Shown here piece after piece: positions 33,883 to 42,697 of a DNA stretch of 64,000 bases (the stretch's first letter is position 1; every line of letters begins with the position of its first letter). Below the pieces are notes generated by a model. It saw only the letters and a program-made list of their open reading frames with translations. It did no database searches and was not told the DNA's origin. This DNA is from Sporobacter sp963675425. Its GTDB lineage: Bacteria > Bacillota > Clostridia > Oscillospirales > Oscillospiraceae. The translations under genes were made by a program, and so were the position numbers. The DNA lies in contig OY776214.1 of the NCBI GenBank assembly GCA_963675425.1, positions 2,604,001 through 2,668,000 on the forward strand, given 5' to 3'.

Positions 33883-35301
33883 ATGAAGTTTTGTCCCAAC
33901 TGCGGCAAACAGATCAATGACAACGCCGTTTTCTGCCCGAACTGCGGGACAAAAACAGGCGGAGCGGCCGCCCCCAAATCAAATCAGGCAGCCGGCGGCG
34001 CACCTGCCCAGGGAACGCCATCCGGCAACACGTACCAGGCCGGCGGTAACAGCGGCGAATATACGGCCGGCGCCACGCCGGGTAATCCGGGCGGCACCTA
34101 CCAGGCAGGACCTCAAGGCTACCCGGGCACCCCCCCCAGTTCACAGCCGGGGCCGCAAAGCTATCAGAGTGTGCCACAAAATTATCAGGGCGGTACGTCC
34201 GGCTTTCAGCCCGGCCCGCCAAATTATCCGCCGAACCGTTCCGGCGGGTCCGGCAGCAATAAGCTACTCATCGTCATTATCGCGGTCATTGTGGGCCTGG
34301 GCCTCATCGGCGGCGGGATATTTGTGTATTCCAAGCTGGCCGGTAAGAATCACGATCCCGGCCTGTCCAACAACGGCGGCCTAAGCGACCATAACACAAA
34401 CGACGCCAAGGATGATGACAACGAGGACGAGGACATCGCCAATATCACGGATGATGCCGCTGTTACGGATCATACAGGTCCCGGCGTTGACGACAACTAC
34501 GAGTTCGGCGACAACGGTGTCGGTGGTGATTTTGATTTCGGCAACGGCGGCACGACCGGGCCCGACAGCTATGATAGCTACGACGACTACGACGACAATA
34601 ATGATTACACCGACTATACATATGCCGGCGTCGACGATTTTTTATCTGGCTTCGATACCGCGACGGCCAGCGATATTCAGTTTGCCTTTGACGACATCGG
34701 CATGGACAGCGCGGCTGCATATGATTTCTATTATTACGGTGAATGGTTTAACGGCTACGTCTATTCCTTTGGATACCAGGGTTCCGTCATTGATCTGTTT
34801 TTAAATTATGACGAAACCGTGTTCAGCGTCGAAACAGCCGGCGTACAGGTCTATCTGGCCGGATACGACTCTTATGCTATTGACGACTTTCTCGGTGAGA
34901 CGACGCATTATGACGAGAGCTTTCCGGACGACGGTTATGTCTTTGTCCTGTCCGACACAAACGTTTCCAGCTATATCCGTATGACGACAAGTCCGGGCTT
35001 TGATTATGTCGTTCAGCTGCTCGACGCTTATGACGGCAGCATGGTTATGGCGTTTTACATTTACGGCGGCAACACCGCGGACGACTGGGGGATGGCGGTG
35101 CCGCCCGGCGACTATACCATCGAGTATGCGGCCGGCTCTACCTGGTACGGCGTCAGCGATCTATTCGGACCGGATACGATCTATTACAGGGCCGACGATA
35201 TCTACTCATTTTATGAGGGCGAGGAAACGTACCTCACGCTGGATATTTTCGGCGGCACCGGCATCCCCTCAACGGATATCACCTCGGAATACAGCTACTA
35301 A
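33883..35301 (+). CDS. Zinc-ribbon membrane protein with acidic extracellular region
   Basis: 472 residues in clear blocks: an N-terminal zinc ribbon (Cys4, Cys7, Cys18, Cys21), a Gly/Pro/Gln-rich spacer with PG-rich repeats (about 30-122), one transmembrane helix (about 125-150), an Asp/Asn/Thr-rich acidic stretch (about 155-245) and a 220-residue aromatic, acidic C-terminal domain. The ribbon would be cytoplasmic and the acidic part outside. I do not recognise the C-terminal domain. ATG 33883 fits GAGAGGGAG better than the GTG at 33877. Function unknown; a membrane-bound sensing or wall-interaction role is only a suggestion. Confidence 0.8.
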   Translation: MKFCPNCGKQINDNAVFCPNCGTKTGGAAAPKSNQAAGGAPAQGTPSGNTYQAGGNSGEYTAGATPGNPGGTYQAGPQGYPGTPPSSQPGPQSYQSVPQNYQGGTSGFQPGPPNYPPNRSGGSGSNKLLIVIIAVIVGLGLIGGGIFVYSKLAGKNHDPGLSNNGGLSDHNTNDAKDDDNEDEDIANITDDAAVTDHTGPGVDDNYEFGDNGVGGDFDFGNGGTTGPDSYDSYDDYDDNNDYTDYTYAGVDDFLSGFDTATASDIQFAFDDIGMDSAAAYDFYYYGEWFNGYVYSFGYQGSVIDLFLNYDETVFSVETAGVQVYLAGYDSYAIDDFLGETTHYDESFPDDGYVFVLSDTNVSSYIRMTTSPGFDYVVQLLDAYDGSMVMAFYIYGGNTADDWGMAVPPGDYTIEYAAGSTWYGVSDLFGPDTIYYRADDIYSFYEGEETYLTLDIFGGTGIPSTDITSEYSY

Positions 35302-35319
35302 AATTAAAAATAAGCTCAA

Positions 35320-35354
35320 AACCGGCCCGCTTTGCTGTGCGGGCCGGTTCTTCT
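35320..35354. terminator. Terminator between convergent genes
   Basis: Perfect 11-bp stem AACCGGCCCGC/GCGGGCCGGTT (35320-35330, 35339-35349), then CTTCTC; shared with the convergent lipoprotein gene. Confidence 0.75.
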
Positions 35355-35359
35355 CATGT

Positions 35360-36793
35360 CTAGTATAACTGCGAAATGTCCATAAAGCTTCTTAAACCGT
35401 TGAATGTAACAATGTAGTAGTCGGGCCAGCCGCCGTCCTCCGACGGCACGGAGATCATCAATCCGTTGTCCATCAGATAAAACGAGAAAGTCGGCTCCAG
35501 AGAAGCGGGAAGATTATAACCGTGCATAGCATCCAGCAGCGCGTCCTTGTAACTGTCAAACGGCGCACCCACAAGCGTGTCGAGCGTTACGGGATTACCG
35601 GTCGTCAGCGCGAGCACGAGGCCTGTTTCGCTGGAATAATACTGGCCTTCTTCGTCAAGATAGCCGCACGCGAATACCACACTCATGAAATCGCCGCTGA
35701 CAGTGACATATGTACTGACGGTCTGGTCGGTCCGTCCGTCACTAATAAGCGAGAGGGCCGTTTCATGGATGATCTCATTGAGTTTTTCGGTCAGATCATA
35801 ATTTTCACCGTATACAACCGGCAGACTCAGCCACGCGCCGTTCTCCTCCGTGATGGTGATATCGGCCGTCAGCGGATAATTCGGCGGAAAAATGAGCGCG
35901 TCATACAGATAATCCGTAACCGTCTGGCTGTCTTCATTTTCAAGCGCATACAGAGCCCGGCAGATATCGGCGAAGCGTCCGCCATACTGGCCGGCGTATT
36001 GCTCCAGCCGCTTGTTATAGGCGGAGTTCTTGTCGGTATATTCGCCCTCAAACGACCCCTCCGGGCCGGCGATAAGCAGCGAGAGTTGGTTGTTGAAGAT
36101 CTTGCGAAGCTCCCAGCCGACAAAGCCGCCGTCAATCGTGGAGAGGCGTTTCTCAACAGCCGCGATATCGGCGGCCAGCGCATCGAAATTGAGTGGGTCT
36201 CCGGCGTAATAGCTGCCCTTTAGGCGGCTATTGTACAAGGCCATGTCCGCAGCCTCGTCCGACAGCGTACTGCCAAGCGCTTCGATACGGCTCCAGTCCG
36301 TCTCAAAAAGCGGCGTCTCCTCATACCGCACAACCGTCATAAGCGCGTCGGCCGCTTCATTAAAGGCGGCTTTTGCGTCGTTATCCTCAATGTCATCAAT
36401 TTTAGACGGGTTAAAAACACCGCCCATGGTATCGTTCAGCGCCGACATATACGCTTTATCCCAAATACGCACGTTAAGCTGATCGGCAATATCCATCTGC
36501 AGCAGAACAAGACGTTCCAGCAGCAGGTCGCCGTCCTCCGCGGATACGGAGGCTCCGTTTTCCGTCAGATACCGGCCAACCTGCGCGGCTGACGGCTCCC
36601 GGCTTAAAAACAGCTCGGTGTCCGTTTGTGCCGATATGCTCGGCGACGGCTCAGCCGACCCGGCGCTCGGCTCGGCCGATACAGTGGGCAGCGGTGATGA
36701 CGATGTTTCCACGGGAGCGGGTTCTTGCGCGGCGCAGGACGCCAGCAGAAGCGTAATACTCGTGAGGAGAATGGCCGTCAGTCTTTTTTTCAT
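35360..36793 (-). CDS. Lipoprotein of unknown function
   Basis: 477 residues with signal peptide and lipobox LASC, then a Ser/Pro/Glu-rich linker. A helical middle region (about 75-290) is followed by a C-terminal part (about 300-477) that looks like the beta-rich DUF3298/RsiV-type domain (strands around FMSVVFACGYLDEEGQYYS and the aromatic ending). I do not recognise the whole protein. ATG 36793 has AAGGAGGACCACC upstream; an earlier in-frame ATG at 36838 lacks a site and would precede a second signal. It follows the EEP-domain gene on the same strand by 41 bases. Confidence 0.75.
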   Translation of the reverse strand: MKKRLTAILLTSITLLLASCAAQEPAPVETSSSPLPTVSAEPSAGSAEPSPSISAQTDTELFLSREPSAAQVGRYLTENGASVSAEDGDLLLERLVLLQMDIADQLNVRIWDKAYMSALNDTMGGVFNPSKIDDIEDNDAKAAFNEAADALMTVVRYEETPLFETDWSRIEALGSTLSDEAADMALYNSRLKGSYYAGDPLNFDALAADIAAVEKRLSTIDGGFVGWELRKIFNNQLSLLIAGPEGSFEGEYTDKNSAYNKRLEQYAGQYGGRFADICRALYALENEDSQTVTDYLYDALIFPPNYPLTADITITEENGAWLSLPVVYGENYDLTEKLNEIIHETALSLISDGRTDQTVSTYVTVSGDFMSVVFACGYLDEEGQYYSSETGLVLALTTGNPVTLDTLVGAPFDSYKDALLDAMHGYNLPASLEPTFSFYLMDNGLMISVPSEDGGWPDYYIVTFNGLRSFMDISQLY

Positions 36794-36834
36794 GGTGGTC
36801 CTCCTTTTAGGTACGCGCAGCCTGCATCGGCTTT

Positions 36835-37926
36835 TCATCTACGTCCGAAACGAGATAAACCGTTGAGCTTAAAACGCAGCAGAACGGGGTTGTGATCGGA
36901 AAAAGCAAAGCCGGCGTCAACGATTTCCTCGTGGACCGGCGTAATATTACCGGATATTATAAACCCGTCAATCAATGCGACAAACGTCTCGCCTGGGACA
37001 TAGGCCGCGGCTGTATCGCGCACCGTGGGACGGATATCCTGCTCATTTTTGGGCCGGACGATCGTAAAGCCCTCCGGGACAAAAGATTGGTCCAGCGGCA
37101 GAGCCCAACTCGGCAGCCGCTCCTTCGTGCCAAACAGATCGGCCGAATCGCCGAGAACATCCTTGTTAAAGTCCCCGCCGATGAGCACATAGTGGCCGGC
37201 TTTATACTCGCGAACGGCGTCCCCAAAGACCATTTGCAGCTGTCGTGCGCCGATGAGAGCATCCTTCGTATAAGCCGACAGGTGAAGATTGATAAGCACA
37301 AGCTGCTTATTGTTGAACACGGGAATGCGCGTGAGGCTGTAGCAGCGGTCCAGATCAATAAGCTTCCGAAAGCCCGGCTCAACCGGCAAACTGCGCCGGA
37401 GCGCGCCGACAATCGAAAAACGCGAAAACGTAACGATGCCGGACACGGACCTTCCGATAGGCTGCCTCAGCGGGTATAACAGATACGGTGAATCGTAGTT
37501 GAGGGCAAAAATGGATGCGAGGCCCGGCAGGCCGCCCTTTAAAAGGCGCAGTTCGTCGACATAACGGCTGCGGGTCGCACGGGTGTCGACCTCCTGAAAA
37601 AAAGCGAAATCCGGCTCAAAAGACGCGATGACACCGGCCGCACCGATGACGTTTTCGATGACGGCCGCGCAGCTGAGTGCCCGGGCATACTGCCCGCCGT
37701 CCATAAAAAAACTGTAGTCCGGGCTGTAAGCGCCAAAGCCGACATTGTAGGTTGTGATCGTGTAAACCGTGTCTGTTTCCATCGCGGGCAGCGCTTCACC
37801 GTCGGCCTTGAGCGGCAGCGCGTCGTCCAACCGGCGATACGCAACCCATACATACGCGGCATAGAGCAGCGCCGCCATAATGAGTCCTGCTAAAACGATG
37901 CCTGATATCATCAGCATTTTTACCAT
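36835..37926 (-). CDS. Membrane-anchored endonuclease/exonuclease/phosphatase-family protein
   Basis: One N-terminal helix (about 5-28) then an extracellular EEP domain with TYNVGFG, FQEVD (metal-binding Glu), NLHLSAY, GGDFNKD and SDHNPV (catalytic His). Members of this superfamily act as nucleases, sphingomyelinases or inositol/phospholipid phosphatases; which applies is unclear. The 363-residue size with a TM anchor suggests substrates outside the membrane. Likely co-transcribed with the downstream lipoprotein. The start could also be ATG 37917. Confidence 0.85.
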   Translation of the reverse strand: MVKMLMISGIVLAGLIMAALLYAAYVWVAYRRLDDALPLKADGEALPAMETDTVYTITTYNVGFGAYSPDYSFFMDGGQYARALSCAAVIENVIGAAGVIASFEPDFAFFQEVDTRATRSRYVDELRLLKGGLPGLASIFALNYDSPYLLYPLRQPIGRSVSGIVTFSRFSIVGALRRSLPVEPGFRKLIDLDRCYSLTRIPVFNNKQLVLINLHLSAYTKDALIGARQLQMVFGDAVREYKAGHYVLIGGDFNKDVLGDSADLFGTKERLPSWALPLDQSFVPEGFTIVRPKNEQDIRPTVRDTAAAYVPGETFVALIDGFIISGNITPVHEEIVDAGFAFSDHNPVLLRFKLNGLSRFGRR

Positions 37927-38355
37927 ATAAACCTCACAGGCGTTTCACGCACAAAAGCAATAGGGAATCTCACAGTTGCGGACTTTTTGCTCATTTGGTC
38001 CGGAAGCCCCGACGATAGGGAGAAAACGGAACACACAAACAGATGAATTTGCGCAGACCTCTTCGGCAGTGAGACCGACACAACGACATGCCGGTTTAGA
38101 TACTGCACGCTGGCAACGGAAATTTTTATTCATAAGCATTATATTACGAACCATACGTATAAACAAGAAGTTTCACGCCCCACACTATACCACACGGTGT
38201 TTTGATTTCCTATTATACAAAGATTTAACACGAAAATTGTTTGATAATGTTGAATATTGTGGTATTTTATAAAGTAAATAATATTTTAAACAGCAATTTA
38301 TGACCGCTGAGCACGCTTTGAGCGCGGCCGTGGCAGCGGTGAGACGAGGTTATAC
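37927..38355. other. Non-coding gap upstream of ppx
   Basis: 429 bases between divergent genes. The half nearer ppx is AT-rich with promoter-like TTGATA (38241) and TATTTT (38263) sequences, then a weak stem ACCGCTG/CAGCGGT (38302-38339) just before the ppx start. Short open frames on both strands lack ribosome sites and similarity that I can recognise. Confidence 0.5.
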
Positions 38356-39264
38356 ATGATTTGCGGAATAGTCGACCTGGGGTCCAACACGATTCGTCTG
38401 TCCATCTATGAGTATGAAGAAAAATCAACAAAGCTTCTTCTGAGCAAAAAGTCTGTAGCCGGTCTTCTTGGTTATGTTACAGATGGCGTGATGAACGCCA
38501 AGGGCATTGCCAAGGCCTGCAGCGTTCTCAACAATTTCAAGGATATCCTGACGCATTTTAACATCGACAAACAGTTTGTTTTTGCCACAGCCTCCCTCAG
38601 AAACATTAAAAATACCGAAGAGGTGCTGGGTACCATCGAGGCTTTTACCGGATATAAGGTTGACGTTATATCCGGAGAAGACGAGGCCAGGTTGGATTTT
38701 TACGGCGCCCTGCACGCCACGGAGCTTCGGTCGGGTTTGCTCGTCGACATCGGCGGCGGCAGCACGGAGCTTGTTTCTTTCGAGGACGAAAAGGTCATCA
38801 ACGCCGTCAGTATACCCATCGGTTCGCTAAACCTGTCACTGAAATACGCACCGGCCATCGTGCCGGACAGTGCCGGTATTAAAAATATAAAACAGGAAGT
38901 ACTGACCGAGCTGGGCAAGCTCGATTCCTTTAAATACGGCAAACAGCCCGATATATGCGGTGTCGGCGGCACGGTGCGCGCCGCGCGTAAAATCTATAAT
39001 GAGCTGTTTGATGCCGCCTCGGACAACATGGCTATGGACACCAAAAATCTGGCAAAGATTTTAGAATTTTATAAGAAAAACAGCAGAAAAGTCCTGAAAA
39101 AAGTTATGCAGCTGGCGCCGGACCGTATCCATACAGTCATAACGGGCATGGTCATTTTATCGACGGTATCCGAAACGTTTGGAGCAGGGCGTGTCTTTGT
39201 GAGCACCTGCGGCGTCAGAGAGGGTTATCTGCTGAAAAAAGTAATGGACGGTGAAACACTATGA
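38356..39264 (+). CDS. ppx: Ppx/GppA-family exopolyphosphatase
   Basis: Actin-fold phosphatase of 302 residues, the short single-domain form. Nucleotide/phosphate motifs DLGSNTIRLSIYE and LVDIGGGSTELVSF, catalytic Glu in the region SGEDEARLDFYG, and GVGGTVRAARKI. It removes terminal phosphates from polyphosphate or from pppGpp. It overlaps ppk1 by four bases, so synthesis and breakdown enzymes are translated together, which suggests polyphosphate as substrate. Confidence 0.9.
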   Translation: MICGIVDLGSNTIRLSIYEYEEKSTKLLLSKKSVAGLLGYVTDGVMNAKGIAKACSVLNNFKDILTHFNIDKQFVFATASLRNIKNTEEVLGTIEAFTGYKVDVISGEDEARLDFYGALHATELRSGLLVDIGGGSTELVSFEDEKVINAVSIPIGSLNLSLKYAPAIVPDSAGIKNIKQEVLTELGKLDSFKYGKQPDICGVGGTVRAARKIYNELFDAASDNMAMDTKNLAKILEFYKKNSRKVLKKVMQLAPDRIHTVITGMVILSTVSETFGAGRVFVSTCGVREGYLLKKVMDGETL

Positions 39265-41675
39265 CGCCGGCACAAGGGTTTAATCTGGACACCAGCTTTA
39301 CAGGCAACCGGGAGCTGTCCTGGCTCAAGTTCAACGAACGCGTCCTCGAGCTCGCAAGCGACGTTTCCGTGCCGCTTCTCGAGCGTTTTAAATTTGTCGC
39401 GATTTTCGTCAGCAACCTCGACGAGTTTTTTATGATCCGCGTCGGCAGCCTTTTTGACCTGTCGCTGATCAACGAAAAGCACATCGACAATAAAACAGGC
39501 CTGACGGTCAAGGAGCAGCTGCGGAAGATCTTTCGAGACCTCCCGGCACTAAACCGTAAAAAAGACGCCGCGTTTACATCCCTGGAGGACGAACTGCGTT
39601 ACTATGGGATCGACCGGACGGACTACAAGGGCTTGGAGTCCTCAGAAAAAAAGTATATTGATACATTTTTCCAAAGCGTTATCCTCCCCGTCCTGTCGCC
39701 TCAGATTATCGACGCGCACCACCCGTTCCCTCACATTGAAAACAAGTCTCTCAACATCGCCGTTATGCTCAAAGCAAACGACGCGAATAAATTCGGGATC
39801 ATACCGGTACCAAAAACATTGCCGCGCGTCGTCTTTTTGAAAAACGGGCTGGCGCGTTTCATCCTCACAGAGGATATCATCCTCGCCAACGCGGATAAAA
39901 TCTTCGAGATGTATACCATCAAAGAAAAGGCGGTCATCTCGGTAACGCGCAACGCCGACCTCAAGCCGGACGATGAGACATACGACTTTGAGGAGGATTT
40001 CCGCCATCACATGAAGCGTATCCTCAAAAAGCGTGCCCGCTTATCCGCCGTCCGCCTGGAGCTTTCGGCCAACAGCTCCAAGGAACTCATCACTTACCTG
40101 GCGTCCAAGCTGAACATTATGAAATCACAGGTCTTCCAAAGTGTCGCGCCACTGGAGCTGTCGTATATCTACGCGCTGGAGGGCCGGCTTCCCACGCCGA
40201 CGAAACGGGCCGCCACATACGTACCTTACCTCCCACAGTATCCAGCCGATTTTAACGCCAAGGAGCGCGTCACCAAGCAGGTCCTCTCACGGGACATTCT
40301 GCTCAGCTATCCGTATGAGAGCATGGAGCCGTTTCTGCAGCTGATCAAAGAATCGGCGACGGACCCGGCCGTCATTTCCATCAAAATAACGCTTTACCGG
40401 CTCGATATTAAATCGCGTCTGGCGCAGTATCTGATCGACGCGGCCGAAAACTTCAAGGACGTCACTGTCATCATGGAGCTGCGCGCGCGTTTTGACGAGC
40501 AGAATAATATCGAATGGGCCGAACGGCTAGAGGAAGCCGGCTGCAAGGTCATTTACGGCTTCAAGGATTACAAGGTTCACTCAAAGCTGTGTCTGATTAC
40601 GCGCCACGAGCGTAACCGGCTGCAATATATCACGCAGATCGGGACGGGCAACTACAACGAAAAAACGTCAAAGCTGTATGCCGACCTTTCCCTCATTACC
40701 GCCAACCGTGATATTGGCCGGGACGCCAACGAATTTTTCAAGAATATGCTCATCTCGAATATTGAGGGCCGCTATACGCATCTGCTAGTGGCCCCATACT
40801 GGCTCAAACTCTCGATCGTGTCCCACATCGACGCCGAAATTGACAAAGCCAAAAAGGGTCGGCCCTGCGGCATCATTATGAAGATGAACTCGCTGACGGA
40901 CCGTGATATCCTCGACAAACTCTCAGAAGCCTCGAACGCCGGCGTCAAGGTCGAGCTGATCATCCGTGGGATCTGCTGCCTTATACCGGGTATCCCTGGA
41001 AGAACAGAGAATATTTCCGTTACGAGCATTCTCGGACGGTTCCTGGAGCATAGCCGCATATACTGCTTCGGCAGCGGAGAAGAAACAAAAATTTTTATTG
41101 CCTCGGCCGACCTCATGACGCGCAACACCGAACGCCGCATTGAAGTGGCCTGCCCCGTTCTGGACGATCAGATCAAGTTCCGGATTCTGGATATTTTGAA
41201 AATGCAGCTGGCCGAAAATGTCCAGGCTTGGTACTTAAAACCGGACGGTAATTATTTAAAGAAACAATATGATGGGGAACAGCTCAACTGCCAGGAATAT
41301 TTCATGAAAAAGGCCCGGAGCAGCGACTATGAAGCCCATGAGTATACGCGCAGCCCCGGTATGCTTTACCGTATAAAAAAACGGCTGCGAGCATTTATAA
41401 AAAGCAGGCGGTCCGCTATCCGTCCGGCTTTTATTACCGACGACCCCGGCGAGACGCATCCGGTGGACGCCGAGGACATTGACGAACCGGAAGCGGCAGA
41501 CCGCTCGTTTGGCCGTGATGAACCTGCTCTGCAGGACGATACTTCTGACAGCATCACAGACAACGCGCCTGATAACGATGCGCCGGACGACGAGGACGAC
41601 AATCTGCTGGATGACGAGCCAGACGAAGAAAATGACGAAGAAAATGACAGCGAACCGGACGATGACAAAAAATAG
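39261..41675 (+). CDS. ppk1: Polyphosphate kinase 1 with acidic C-terminal tail
   Basis: Makes polyphosphate from ATP. The N-terminal domain begins NRELSWLKFNERVLELA, phospholipase-D-like domains carry catalytic His440 (KVHSKLCLI) and GTGNYNEKTSKLYAD, plus DLMTRN.ERRIEVACP near residue 620. Family members have about 690-720 residues; this one has 804 because of a C-terminal addition of roughly 110 residues that is at first basic (KKRLRAFIKSRRSAIR) and then strongly Asp/Glu-rich to the end. The core is complete. The tail is probably disordered and is unusual for Ppk1. Confidence 0.94.
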   Translation: MTPAQGFNLDTSFTGNRELSWLKFNERVLELASDVSVPLLERFKFVAIFVSNLDEFFMIRVGSLFDLSLINEKHIDNKTGLTVKEQLRKIFRDLPALNRKKDAAFTSLEDELRYYGIDRTDYKGLESSEKKYIDTFFQSVILPVLSPQIIDAHHPFPHIENKSLNIAVMLKANDANKFGIIPVPKTLPRVVFLKNGLARFILTEDIILANADKIFEMYTIKEKAVISVTRNADLKPDDETYDFEEDFRHHMKRILKKRARLSAVRLELSANSSKELITYLASKLNIMKSQVFQSVAPLELSYIYALEGRLPTPTKRAATYVPYLPQYPADFNAKERVTKQVLSRDILLSYPYESMEPFLQLIKESATDPAVISIKITLYRLDIKSRLAQYLIDAAENFKDVTVIMELRARFDEQNNIEWAERLEEAGCKVIYGFKDYKVHSKLCLITRHERNRLQYITQIGTGNYNEKTSKLYADLSLITANRDIGRDANEFFKNMLISNIEGRYTHLLVAPYWLKLSIVSHIDAEIDKAKKGRPCGIIMKMNSLTDRDILDKLSEASNAGVKVELIIRGICCLIPGIPGRTENISVTSILGRFLEHSRIYCFGSGEETKIFIASADLMTRNTERRIEVACPVLDDQIKFRILDILKMQLAENVQAWYLKPDGNYLKKQYDGEQLNCQEYFMKKARSSDYEAHEYTRSPGMLYRIKKRLRAFIKSRRSAIRPAFITDDPGETHPVDAEDIDEPEAADRSFGRDEPALQDDTSDSITDNAPDNDAPDDEDDNLLDDEPDEENDEENDSEPDDDKK

Positions 41676-41715
41676 CCTATAAACCAACAGCCTGCGGTGA
41701 GCGCCACGGGCTGTC

Positions 41716-41745
41716 GAAAAAGCCCAGCTTCTGTTGGGCTTTTTC
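41716..41745. terminator. Terminator after ppk1, also IS1182-end hairpin
   Basis: Eleven-bp stem GAAAAAGCCCA/TGGGCTTTTTC followed by CTTATTAATG. It ends ppk1 and stands 36 bases before the transposase remnant ATG, the same spacing as at the other remnant. Confidence 0.8.
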
Positions 41746-41781
41746 CTTATTAATGAGGGAAAATACAGAAGGTGATAAAAA

Positions 41782-42015
41782 ATGTCGACACGCGGGAAAC
41801 TGGACCGGGGCGTATTCGAAATGGTAGACACGGAGAGTATGGTGCCCAAAGATCATCTTTTATGGAAAATTGATGCCGCAGTAAACTGGGCACAGCTTTA
41901 TGACATAGTGGAAGAGCTGTATTGTGACGATAACAGACGGCCTGGATTTGATCCGGTTGTATTGTACAAAATGAGATTTGATATTTGTGCACGATTTATA
42001 AATAGAGAAGACTAA
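41782..42015 (+). pseudogene. IS1182-family transposase, 5' remnant (copy 2)
   Basis: ATG 41782 opens a frame whose first 64 residues match the N-terminal domain of IS1182 transposases (FEMVDTESMVPKDHLL, ELYCDDNRRPGFDPVVLYKM). The match stops after KM at about 41973, where the remaining 13 codons are unrelated and a stop follows at 42013. All catalytic regions are missing, so it is a relic. An AGAAGGTGATAAAAA ribosome site is still present. Confidence 0.85.
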
Positions 42016-42016
42016 C

Positions 42017-42044
42017 TTGACGTTTTTAGTCAACGTGCTATGAT
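42017..42044 (+). promoter_or_regulatory. tetR promoter with internal palindrome
   Basis: TTGACG (42017-42022), 16 bases, TATGAT (42039-42044). The -35 and start of the spacer contain TTGAC-N7-GTCAA (42017-42033), a symmetrical element likely to bind a dimeric regulator, possibly the TetR protein itself. Confidence 0.5.
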
Positions 42045-42121
42045 GAGTCATGGAAGAAACCGGCAAGATCATAAGTAAAGCGGCTGGCCGAATCGGGATA
42101 TGAACGCAAAGGAGGCTTCTG

Positions 42122-42697
42122 ATGTCCGACTCAAACATTACAAAATTTGCCCTTGCCGACTCACTGAAGGAACTGATGGGCAAAAAAAGCTTGAGCAAGA
42201 TATCGGTCAGCGATATCGTAACCAACTGCGGGCTGACCCGTCAGGCGTTTTATTATCATTTCAAGGACAAATTCGACCTTATGAACTGGATTTATTATAC
42301 GGAGACGGCCCGGTTTATGAATACCTTCAGCGTCGATACCGACATCAAACATTGGGCTGACGCCACGCTGGCGCTGTGCGCTTATATGCGTGACAATAAA
42401 ACGTTTTACATAAACGCCCTGAAAACAACGGGCCAAAACTCCTTTCAGGAATATCTGCACGACTATATCCGGGTCTTTGTCCAGTCTATGATCGAAAATG
42501 CCGCCGGACAGGAAGCCGACGCTGACAAATACAGCATTATATCGGAAATCATCGCCACGTCGGACGTGGCGATGATGGTACGCTGGGCCGGCGACGGCAT
42601 GAAGGAGGACCCGGAACCGATCATCCGGCAGATCGGAGAGATATTTGACGGCAGCCTTATGAGCGAACTGAAGCAAAAAGGACCTAAGAGCGGGTAA
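42122..42697 (+). CDS. TetR/AcrR-family regulator (DhaS-like)
   Basis: 191 residues: N-terminal HTH (LSKISVSDIVTNCGLTRQAFYYHFKDKFDLMNWIYY) and a helical ligand domain of the TetR_C_8 type. The pattern of TRQAFYYHFKDKFDL is seen in DhaS-type regulators of dihydroxyacetone kinases, but no such kinase is here. AAAGGAGGCTTCTG precedes the ATG. Its end overlaps that of the convergent pseudo-radical SAM gene by 14 bases. It probably controls its own promoter and the adjacent radical SAM genes through TTGAC/GTCAA palindromes (inference). Confidence 0.85.
   Translation: MSDSNITKFALADSLKELMGKKSLSKISVSDIVTNCGLTRQAFYYHFKDKFDLMNWIYYTETARFMNTFSVDTDIKHWADATLALCAYMRDNKTFYINALKTTGQNSFQEYLHDYIRVFVQSMIENAAGQEADADKYSIISEIIATSDVAMMVRWAGDGMKEDPEPIIRQIGEIFDGSLMSELKQKGPKSG

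Noticed and set aside
37945..38272. Small open frames on both strands upstream of ppx
   Set aside because: No ribosome site or recognisable similarity; they overlap each other in an intergenic region.
41256..41849. Long frame antisense to the ppk1 tail and IS1182 remnant
   Set aside because: Product of the Asp/Glu-rich codons read backwards; low-complexity Val/Ile/Phe/Arg sequence without start signals.
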